From: Haliclystus octoradiatus
Taxonomy: Eukaryota; Cnidaria; Staurozoa; Stauromedusae; Haliclystidae
Reading direction: 5' to 3'
Length of the DNA: 64,000 bases
Assembly (NCBI GenBank): GCA_916610825.1
Contig: OU744454.1
Location: forward strand, 831,001-895,000
Shown here: positions 43,401 to 55,400 of the stretch, piece by piece
Layout: each line of letters begins with the position of its first letter
How positions within the stretch are numbered: the first letter of the stretch is position 1
Notes under the pieces: model-generated
The model's input: the letters and a program-made list of their open reading frames with translations, nothing else
Told to the model about the DNA's origin: nothing
Database searches by the model: none
Program-made: the position numbers and the translations under genes

Positions 43401-46400
43401 TGAAGCATTTAACGTAAATGATGTATTCATCATTTGCTCTCACCTTGTTTGGGCAGCGGAAAAGGAACTTTGAAGAATGTATCATAGTAATCAAGCACCT
43501 TAGGAGCAACTTCCATGGCAAATTTAGCCTGCTCTATTTGATGAGGAGGAGCCCATACTCTGACCTAAGCAAACACAACACAAACAAAAAAATATTTAAT
43601 AACAATAGTGAGTTATTCAAATATGGGAGAGGCAAATTGACTTGGAAGTAATAATAAACCATCAACAGAAAATGTTTTGTGTATTTTTATGATTTCATTT
43701 ACCGTATTTCCCGGTGTTTAAGTCGTTTCTCTAGCCCCAAATTTTGTGGTTAAACTCTCAAGGGGTCAACTTATACATACACGGAGTCTCAAATTTATAC
43801 CCAAAATCCCCAACAAAAAATGACAACGAAGGCGAAGGAAAATAATAAAAATCAAATGTTGGTAATGAAATAAGATAATTTAATAGTAACACATACATTC
43901 TTTGTTTCTATTTTCACACCCAATCCTCAGAATCATCCAAAAATGTCACATTAATCACAGCTTATGTCAAGCACCCCCACACTCGAAAGTTTGTATTTTT
44001 GGTATTAAAATTTAGCTAACAATTAACTCACAATTGCTCAGTGGTCAAATTTATGCTCACGCAGTAGTTTTCTGGAATAGCTTTTTAGTGATTTCAAAAA
44101 CGGTAATGAAGTCTGGCAGAACATCAATAAAATATGATTTCGAACTTCATTTCATTCTTACAATTGGCTTAATACCTTGAATAAAGATGACGAATGTATG
44201 AAAAATGACGAATTTATGAATGATAGCTCACTATACTGAAACGTGATAAACTCACGTCTCACTTTGTAGAAGATGCTGAATGTCGGCTTCCTTTGATGAT
44301 CCTTGCGCCGAAAGTCTGTTGCGCCGAACGGTTGTTGCGCCAAAAGGCCGATACGCCGAAAGTCCATTGTGCCGAAAGTCCGATACGCCGAAAATGTCAT
44401 TCGGAGCAACGGACTTTCGGCACAACGACCTTTCGGTGTATCGGACTTTCGGTGTAGCCCATATTTACAGTACAATTTTTTAACAAGGACTTGACGACAA
44501 AATAAATTATAAGAATCCGAGGCCAGTCTGTAGATAGTCAGGGATTTAAGTTAACAATCTTTATATATTCTTTATACTTGATATAATAATAAATTAATAA
44601 ATGATTTATATTGAGTGTAAACTCAGATACAAACAAAAGTGCTCAATGAATAAGCTATTGCCTCATTTGTGCTTTTCTTTATTTTAAAAATATAAAACAT
44701 ACTTACCATTACTCCATTCTTGGTTTTTCCTTCCAAATGAGCGAAATCACAAACAATAAAAGCGACTAGATATGTGCTCATCTTGACACTTTCTTTGAAA
44801 TGATCCACTTTCAAATCAGATGCACCCATTTGAAGCTATCAAAACAATAAAATGACATGTCTAGAGATGTACAATGAAACCTGTATATAGCAGCCATCTT
44901 TGAGAGGTAGATAACATGACCACTATAGACAGGTGACATTTATATACAGGGTTGATTGAGTAGAATCATGATTTCGTATATCTTTTACTTAAGTGGTCAA
45001 GAGATACAGTTGGTGAAATGATCTAGCCTACCATCTGCAATGAAGGAAGTCTCAAAAAGGATCGGTTTTAAATGTCTCCTCGAGAACTACATGGCGGAAT
45101 GATAAAACTTTATTCAGTTTTTTTTTCTTATATAATTATTTTGTAAATATTTTGTCAAAGTTTTACTTATTTCTCATATATAACATCATCAGTCCTTTGA
45201 AACAGTTTCGCGTAAGCTGAACGGTCCTGAATAAATGATGACGACGGTGGTCGTTAAACAGAGGTGGTTGCTACATCAGGTTTGATGCTTCAGGAGTCAC
45301 GCCAAACATATTATATTCATCATTGTAATTAGCTAGCCTAATATTATGTACAGTAACTGTCATATTTGGCTCAATGCTATCTTTTGTAATTCTGTATCTT
45401 CCTTTAATATGTTTGAAATATATGATTTATCTATCTATTGGATGCGGTGTAACTATCCTAGCCATTACAATCTCTATTGCCTAGCTTTACTCACAGTGGC
45501 TTCCAATGGCATGTTTGATAAGCAAGTATGCTGATCATCTCTAACAATTGCAATGCGGAATTGAGCTTTCATTGTTGGTTCATCAAAGCAGGGAAAGGCA
45601 GCACGAGCTGCTGTTGCTTCAAAATGGGTTGTTGCAATAAATCTAGTTGAAAAAAAAATGCAAGCTCGTTATAATTTGCAAGCTTAATGCCTGAAGATGA
45701 TTTTAGAATAAATCGAAACTGTCAATAAATAACATGTCCTGTTATTTCTAATCAACACACTGAGAGCAATAGTTATTTCTCTGTAAAAAATATCAATAAC
45801 TTTTATGTCATCTTATAACAGGGTCTGACAATGTCTGGAAACCTAGAAATCTAATTTGCAGATGGCTAGGGAAATTCAGACAGAAAAAAGGTGAAAAAAG
45901 GATTTAAATCATGAGAAGATCATTTTCACATTTTCTGAAAATGTGTGTATTAATATATGTTGTTTTGATGTTGATGTGTATGTTATGGTGTGACTGAACG
46001 AGGTTCATTTTTGTAACATATTGTCATCGCTATTATTGTAAGCATGTGTTAATGGAACATGTGTTGTTTCTATCTTTACTTGAAACCTGGTGTAAACCGA
46101 ATTAAAGAGAGTCGCACAAAGACAGTGATAAGGGAAAGAACACAATTTATTTGTATTGGAAGAAGCGTTCATATTTTTCTGTCTCTCTCACACCGACCCT
46201 ATAGTCTTGCAAAAATCCAAAAATCCAAAATCTCAATTTGAAGTTTTTGGGTCATTAAGAATATACTAAAGAATATATCTTAACATGAACTTTGTTTGCC
46301 CTAAAAATTAAGGTTAGCAGAAGATTATCTCTCAGAATTTGTTTACCACAGTAGGCCTACTCAGTCACAAAATATGTTTCAATATCGCATACAGTGAAAC

Positions 46401-49400
46401 CTGTATATAACGGCCAGCTACGAGATGTAGATAAATTGACCATTATAGACAGGTGGACCTTATATACAGGTTTGATTCAATAGAAAATACTATTTTTGAC
46501 ATTGCAAGAGTGACCACTATAGACAGCTGGCCGCTTTATAGAGGTGACGTTACAACAGGTATGACTGTAATTGAGTTGCAGATGAGCTGGGATTGGGTTT
46601 GTTCCAATTGCATCAAGCGCAGGTGGATATTCCAATAGAATAGTTGTTACTATTAGGCTATATTATGTTGTCACAGTTGATTTTTGATGAAATTATTTCT
46701 GTATATAATTTGTTGGTTCTATAATTCTTAAGCTGACAGATGGCCTCAAAGGCCTTTTATTACACAATTGACAAATGAACATATTCAATGATAGAACAGC
46801 TGTTAACAGATACATGAAATCAGACCTTCATGTTTTGATTAACATAAGTAATAGTTTTATAATATAATAAATAACATAAGTTAGGTGAATAATGTATAAG
46901 CTGATTAATGCCTTACATCATTCTATTTTAAGATAATAGATCGGAAACATTAAATATAGAGAATTACGTTATACTAAAAATAAACTACGCACATGTAAGC
47001 GTAAATCAAAAGTAAACAAACTTCGTAAACATAAAATTGTGCTTATTGAGACAATTTAATAGTTAGTTTTGTGCATATTATATCAATTCTATATATGTTT
47101 TGATGAGCTTGTCAGATATAAAATTGCTGAATCATTATTCTAAATGTAAATAAATAGGCATAGACCACAAATGTAAATCAGTAGAAGGTTCAACGTTTGA
47201 AACGATAGTTATTAAACAGCGATCAAAGAGATTTGTACAAAGGTACACTTTATTGTTTACAAATATATTATTAGTTTTTGTTACGAAGAGATTGTAGTTT
47301 AATGCGTACAGTCTTCGACGTTTTCCTTTTATTCAAGAGAAGACCAGGGAGAATAATCAAAGGATTTTTATACTTGGCAAAACAGTTTCAAACAAGACGT
47401 CGATAACGAACGATAGAAAGTTTAAGAAACCAATATGAACTTCGCCGATGATGCCGAAGCCATAAGAAGAAAATGGGAAAGAAAATCCAAGTTATTCAGC
47501 TTAGAAGTCCAAGCCCATCACAAGTTAGCGCATAATGACAATGCATCGATGAAAAGATGGCAAATTATGCAGGAGAAGATAATGAATACATTCATTGAAT
47601 ACGAAGCAATTACAAAAACATACCTGACACATTTAGAAGACAACAACGCGTTGAGCGAAGAAGTCGAAAATGATGTCGATTCGCGTACAAGTGAATTTCA
47701 AATAACTCACGACGAAATACATGACGATTGTTTCAAAAATATACGAGAAATACAAAGACAAGAAATGATCTTTGAAACCGAAAAGTTGGAATTAATATTG
47801 CAGCGTGAACAAGCGGAGACAAGATTGTCAACAAGGAGTAAAAATACCACGCCTGCGAGCCATCATGAAATAGCCTCGCAAGAAGAAGATGACGTAATGG
47901 TTACCGATGCAAACAACGACGCCGACGATAACGACCAAGTAGAAAATGAAGACAATACCTGTCAATCAGAGGGGCAAGTATCAACAGCAAAAGAATCACC
48001 GGTATCAAGCAACTACAACATGGAGATGATATCAACAAAAGAAATACCTGTATCAAGCAACTACAACATGGAGATGATATCAACAAAAGAAATACCTGCA
48101 TCAAGCAACTACAACATGGAGATGATATCAACAAAAGAAATACCTGTGTCAAGCAACTACAACATGGAGATGATAAAAGAAATATCAAAGTCAGTTGCAG
48201 AAGCTGTCGCTATAGCAACCATTACAGCTGTCAACTCAAAAGGAGAAAAGAAACATAAAGGAAATTCTGTAAGACTGGCAGGGTTTACCCCGAATAATTG
48301 GAATGGGGAGTATATTGCATTTCCCACATTTCAGAAGAGATTTACTTCTGCAATGAAACAAGCAGGCGTGAATGATGATGACGTAAAGATTCAGTGGCTG
48401 GAAAAGACAATCCCTGAGTCTTATCACACAATTATAGAAGGAAGATCATCTATAGAAGAAGCATGGAAGGCCATAAAATTAGTAGTAACAGATTACAAAA
48501 TAGCGGATGAAATGACATGGAACTTTCGAAAATTAAAACCGCTAATAGACAAAGATACTGAGACAATTCAAACATTTGTCACTACAATGAGAACGCATAT
48601 TATGTACCTAGTAGATTTTGGCAAGCAAGAACGACTCAAGGATGAAGAATTCATCAGAGATCTTAAAAGGAAAGCTGGGAGAGAACTAGAAGAACAGATC
48701 GATGATCAACTATCAACTGAGAATAGATTGGCAAAAAAGATGGGCATCCAAGAGGAAAAATTATCAGCCGAATATATCCTGGAGTTCCTGGAAAGAAGAA
48801 TCCAAACATCTCACACCAAGAAATCAGAGAAGAGGCAACTCCAACAAAGGAATACAAGAAACAACGACCACCAAAGAAAATCAGATACAACTCAAAAGAC
48901 AGCAAAGATGAATGCGTCAAATGTATCCAAAAATGATGAATGCAAATTGGACTGTGAAGGACCAAGTCACACTTTAGAAGAGTGCCCTGTATTTCAAGCT
49001 GAAGATGTACCAACTAGGTCTGAATATTGCAAGTCTAAAGGGTTTTGTTTTAGATGTTTGAAGGTAGACCACATGATGAGAAATTGCAAAGCTACAAACA
49101 CATGTGAAAGTTGTGGAAGAAATCACCATACGTTGTTACATCGACCTTCAACATCCAACACCAAAAGAAATGAAGACAACAATCGAAGAACAACATCATC
49201 CATCAAAGGCATAGCCACAGCAAAAGGAGAAGAATCTGTCCGGTTGCCAGTGGTCAAAATATGGGTAAAAACAGGATTCAAGAATGCTGACGGTACACCA
49301 ATACTCAAACAAGCACTATGTCTCATTGATGGGGGAGCTGACACAACATTGGTAAGAAGATCATTTGCTGACACACTTGGGATCGAGGGAGAAGACACCA

Positions 49401-52400
49401 CAATCAACTATGAGGTCGTCGGAGGTAATTGTCACACTGAAAGAACAAAGACTTTTCAATTAACAATTGGTCGTCTTCAACCTATACAGCAAGCAGGTAC
49501 AATAAATGCATATGGAATACAGAAACCATGTGGAGCAGCATCGCCACTAAAGAAAGAATTCTTCAAAGAACACAGTCATCTGTCACATTTGGAAAATGTA
49601 ATTGATCAAAAAGGAGGAAATATCGACATTCTCATTGGGCGGGATCAACAGAAACTACATAAAGAGCTACACAAGATTGAACCAAAGGAAGATGATGTCA
49701 ATGGCCCAATTGGAATTGAATACCCACTGGGATGGACAATTGTTGGAGTTACAGAAAAATTAAGTAAAAGAATGACAAACACAAAGAATGTATCATCTGT
49801 CCAAATATGTGCAACCAATGACGACGAAGAAGCAGCCAAAGTGAAGAAGATGATCACATGTGATTTGGTTGGTGTCAACGCAACAAAGAAATGCGTCTGC
49901 AGCAATAAAGAGATAGATGAAGCACGTTTTATTGATAAAGCCAAGAACACAAAGCTGAATGATGAAGGTCATGTGGAAGTTCAGTTACCATGGAAACCTG
50001 GTTATCCAGATCTGTTAGAAAATAACTATCATGAAGTATTTTGCAATTTAAGAAGAAAAACCAACAAATTGATAGAGACTGGTGAATATGAACAATATGC
50101 AGCTGTTATTAAAGATGTAATCAATTCTGGATTTGTCAAAGAGGTCAAACACAATGAAGGGGAGGCGGCATTCTATATTGAGCATCTCATCGTTGAAAAG
50201 GAAAGTTCTTCAACCCCCAAAAGAATGGTATGGAACTCAGCAAGGAAATATCATGGCCATTCACTGTCCACTGCTCTAGAAAAAGGACCTGACCTACTCA
50301 ACTCACTGTTCAAAATACTTATCAATTTTCGCGAAGATGAGATCGCCTTCACTGGAGACATAAAGAAAATGTTCAACATGATTGCAATTGGACCAGAAGA
50401 CCGAAAGTACCATCGATTCCTGTGGATTGAAAAGAACAACATACAACCAAGAGTGTTTGAATGGCAACGTCTGGTATTTGGAGATCCACCAAGTCCTGAT
50501 CTTTCACAAGCATCACTTCACTTCTTAGCAACAACATTTGAAGAAAAGTGGCCAATTGGTACAGAGATTCTGAGAAGAAATATTTACATGGATGACATAG
50601 CAGATTCAAGAGCAAACAATTCAGAAGTAGAAGAAGCAATTATTCAAACAACACAGATGCTTGAAATGGGAAATTTCAAAATCAAGAAATGGCATTCAAA
50701 CAACAGCGAGATGGAGCAAAAAGTGAATGGCAGCCAAAAAGAAGCAACAGATGACTTGAATACCATGATACTTGGTCATCATTGGAATAAAGACATTGAT
50801 GTTATTTCACTGAAATGCAAAAGCTTACCAAAAGATTGGCAGCTACAAGAAAACTTCACCAAAAGAAATCTACTTGGCCTAATCGCAAAGATCTGGGACC
50901 CCCTTGGTATGTTAGCACCGGCAGTTGTCAACCTGCGTATACCATTCCAAGGTCTTTGGCGAGCTGGCTACAATTGGGACACTGTCATCAGCAATGAAGA
51001 AAAGGAATATTGGAAGGACAACATTGAAAAAGTTGGAAACAAGTTGAATACAACAATCAACAGATGTATGAAGCCAAGAAATGCAATTGGTCAACCAGAA
51101 CTCCATGCTTTTGCTGATGGTGGAGAAAAGGGCTTTGGCACTTGCTTGTTTCTGAGATGGAATTTGGGTGAAGGAAAGTTCAAAATAAACTTTGTAGCAG
51201 CAAAGGCATTGGTCACACCTGTCAAAGGCTGGACAATACCAAGAACTGAGCTGGTGGCATCATTGATAATGGTCCGTCTCACTCAGAATGTAATTTCAGC
51301 ACTTCGGATGAAACCTTTGTCAATTCACTATTGGATAGACTCAAAAGTAGTTCTACATTGGATCAGGTCAACAACACAGCAAATGAAGGCATTTGTGGAA
51401 GCAAGAATTGCAGAGATTCAAGAATTGGCAAATATAGATGAATTTCACTATGTTCCCTCTAAACAAAATCCTGCTGATCCACTCACCAAGATGAACGACG
51501 CTGACCTTGAAAGATGGCACGAAGGACCAAAATTCCTACAAAAAGAAACACTTCCAAAATTTGAAACTGAGGAAATTTCTGAAGAGATTGAAGCCACAAG
51601 GGATCCAAAAGAAATTAAGCCACCAAGGAAATTGAAAAAGAAGACAAGGAAACCAATGAAAAGTGCCAATTCATTGTTCCTAATAACAGATACAAAGTTA
51701 ATGGATAAAGAGACTGCTGAGGAGATTTTAAAGTTGGCAAATGAAGCAAAAGATTGGACTACAGCAGTTGAAAGCATCAAAGAACAACATGGCTGTGATG
51801 GAGCAGAGAAGATCTACCAAGCCCTTCAATCAAATGAAAATTGGAAGCATGACAATTTGAAGAAGCTGTGTCCATTCTTTGATGGTAAAGATAACCTATG
51901 TCGATTGGGTGGACGTCTGGATCATGCTAAAGAATTCAATCCAGGATTGGTTGCTCCTGTAATCCTTCCAAAAATGAACAAAAACGATGTAACTGGTATA
52001 TCAAGCATACATCGAAGAATTATTAAAATGATTATTGAACATTTTCATCACAAAACAGGACATAGTGGCATTAGACGTGTAAGAGCTGCAATCGAACAAG
52101 AAGGATTGTGGATCGTAGGAGTTAACAAGTTGTTGAAGCAAACCAGCAAAGATTGCCTATTTTGCAGGACAAGAAAAAGACCACTATTGGAACAACAGAT
52201 GGGTCAAATACCTAGCTTTCGTCTGGACTCAAAGTACCCAGCCTTTTGGACAACAGCTTTGGATTTCTTTGGTCCTTTAAAGACTATTCTACGCCGTGGA
52301 GTCGTAAAAGATGCACATGTGGTAGTATTTGTGTGTACAGTAAGCCGTGCTATACACTTGGAATATTGTTACAGTCAAGACGGAGGCGAAGGATTATCAT

Positions 52401-55400
52401 CAGAGAAGTTTCTAATGGCCCTGCGAAGATTCATAAGCATAAGAGGGATACATCCAATCCAATTTTACAGTGACAATGGACCAAATTTAGTAGGAGCATC
52501 ATCAAAAGTAAAAAAGATCATTGAAGATTGGGATCTACAAATGTTGGAAAATGGTGTTGCTGGACAGGGTTTTACTTGGTTATGGAACTGTCCAACAGCA
52601 TCACATCAAAACGGTGTTGTGGAAATTTTTGTCAAAGTAGTCCGAAAAGCATTAGATGCGATGACAGATTGCTACAACAAATCACTGAAACCTGATGAGT
52701 GGATCACAGCATTATCAGAGATAACATACCTTATCAACTCTAGACCGTTATGGCCAGGTTCATCAGCAGATCCAACAGATATGAATGAGATGATTACACC
52801 AAATTCGTTACTTTATGGCCACAACATGATTCTACCACAGCCAGTTGATGAAGCAAAGATACATCCTTGTGATCGCATGGCAGCCATTCAAAAGAGAGTT
52901 CAAATATTTTGGAACTATTGGAGATCAAACATGCCAAATATGATGTTGTGCAGAAGCAAATGGTTTTCGAAATCAAGAAATTTAGAAGTTGGTGACCTCG
53001 TTATTGTGAAAAAGACTAGTTTGAATGGGGCAGCCCCAAGAGCAATATGGCCAGTCGCCATAGTAACAGCTACATACCCTGGAAGAGATGGCCTAGTCAG
53101 AAAAGTTCAAATTAAAAGCAAGACAGGTAAATATGATAGACCAGTATCAAAACTGGTACTCATTGCAACAAAAGACGAAATTGCAGCAAGATCTATTGAA
53201 GAAACTAAAGAACTCATCACTGCAATTGAGAATTAATCAAATATATCGTTCAATGACTTTGTTTAAGATTTAAAGTAACCTCACTAGGGGGGAGTGTTTT
53301 GATTAACATAAGTAATAGTTTTATAATATAATAAATAACATAAGTTAGGTGAATAATGTATAAGCTGATTAATGCCTTACATCATTCTATTTTAAGATAA
53401 TAGATCGGAAACATTAAATATAGAGAATTACGTTATACTAAAAATAAACTACGCACATGTAAGCGTAAATCAAAAGTAAACAAACTTCGTAAACATAAAA
53501 TTGTGCTTATTGAGACAATTTAATAGTTAGTTTTGTGCATATTATATCAATTCTATATATGTTTTGATGAGCTTGTCAGATATAAAATTGCTGAATCATT
53601 ATTCTAAATGTAAATAAATAGGCATAGACCACAAATGTAAATCAGTAGAAGGTTCAACGTTTGAAACGATAGTTATTAAACAGCGATCAAAGAGATTTGT
53701 ACAAAGGTACACTTTATTGTTTACAAATATATTATTAGTTTTTGTTACGAAGAGATTGTAGTTTAATGCGTACAGTCTTCGACGTTTTCCTTTTATTCAA
53801 GAGAAGACCAGGGAGAATAATCAAAGGATTTTTATACTTGGCAAAACACTTCACAACAATTGAACAATAGACCAGGGAGGAATTGTGGTAACATTGATAA
53901 ACAAGGAGGCTACTCTCGTCAATCAATTACAAGCAAATTGGTTTGGTATCTTTTATACAGTCCTGTTAAAATAAGTTTTTTGGGTTCTACATAGTGATGA
54001 TGAAACATACATTATGATTATTTGTAAAACGTTGTCTTACTGATTGAACATAGGGCTCAATGCAAAATATAGCAGAGCTTAAATAATAATAGTCAGAGAA
54101 TCAGACAGTCATGTTTGCTACTTGAAGTTTCACGCCGAGGCGATCATCAGGCAATCTATTCATAAATAATATAATCAATTATATATAATTATTATTGAAT
54201 AGATTGCCTGATGATCGCCTCGGCGTGAAACTTCAAGTAACAAACATGACTGTCTGATTCTCTGACTTTTATTGTATACGTTTTTTATGTTTATTTGTCA
54301 AGTAAATTTAATTAATATGAATTTGTTTGGATGGGGTCTGAGGGTAACTGATTGGCATAAAACATTAGTTAATCCATTGTCACTCACACTAGTAAAATGT
54401 GACTATTGAATTACAGGATTAGCATTTGGGTGCCAGTAATATGGACAATTGTACAGCCAATTGATATACTTAATGTAAAATTAAATATGGTGCGATTGCA
54501 GAATCCGAGTCAGTACTGACAGTGATAAAATTGTATGGAAGTCAGAAACAGTATTTGAAGAAATGTATTCCCTGTAAAAAGTATAATGACCAATGATAAC
54601 AGGTGGCCTTTAAAGACAGGGTATTTTATTGATATAATAGGCCATAATAATAGGTCGAAGACATGATCTAATATTTCATGGGTCTGACAAAAGTGGGATT
54701 TCTGAACAGGAGAAAATTCAGGTTGAAGCTAAAAGGCATTTGATCCAAAATTGAAATCATTCAATATTAAATGCCTAACTGTGAAACAGCAAATTATACG
54801 ATTAACGATTGACAAGACCATGTTACTGTACATCAATCTTTAGACAGATGTAAGCCTCTGTGACATGATAAACATCTCATGATAACATTAAAACCTTAAC
54901 AACGAAATGCTCTTAAAAGATTTAATAAGATAGGCTACTATCTTCAACGTTACAATAACATGTTTAAAATGGAGGCAATTTAACACAAAAGAATTTTATA
55001 AACAAACCTCGTTTCTCCTTCCGGTGTTTTATATGAACTTTTATAAAAACCTTCTAAACCCGATGATAAATTTCCTTTAAATTCAATAATAACAGTATAA
55101 TTCAGGTTGATCTGTAATTCTTCGCTGCTTTGGATAAGTAAAAATTCATGTTTCTCGTGAGTCAGTGTTCCCTCGACTGCAATTTTATCCGTTATTGGTG
55201 CATTGGTAATTTTCTTGTTGTGGTAATCGTTTCGTAGTATAGAAGCACTTACAATTTCGTTATCTTTTGAATGAATAATTATATGTTTCGTATTTTTCTT
55301 GCAATTAATTAAAATTCTAACACGTCCGGAGACAGTAAATGTTGTCAAATTTGGATGAAGATATAGCCTATATTTCAATGGCACGATATCGCCTGGCAAA

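Larger units (their letters stand above)
46831..53848 (+). mobile_element. Full-length BEL/Pao LTR retrotransposon in AP2 intron 1
   Basis: The element is 7,018 bp: LTR, 50-nt leader, one 5.8-kb gag-pol frame, a polypurine tract and LTR. Both LTRs are 554 bp with TG...CA ends, and I see no difference between them. The 5-bp target duplication CTTCA flanks it (46826-46830 and 53849-53853). It runs antisense to AP2. Intact frame, equal LTRs and a clean target duplication indicate a recent and possibly still competent insertion. I could not recognise a tRNA primer-binding site right after the 5' LTR. Confidence 0.97.
54091..54266. repeat. Long palindromic element with two head-to-head hammerhead motifs
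   Basis: The arms (54091-54170 and 54191-54266) are reverse complements over about 75 bp, with one base change at the ribozyme 3' strand of stem I and small spacer differences. Each arm contains a hammerhead core. On the minus strand the family module GCTCTG...GCATTGAGC follows at 54078-54055. It lies in AP2 intron 1, right of the BEL/Pao element. Confidence 0.88.

Noticed and set aside
47901..52976. Numerous minus-strand and frame-shifted open frames in the retrotransposon
   Set aside because: They are shadows of the intact gag-pol frame.
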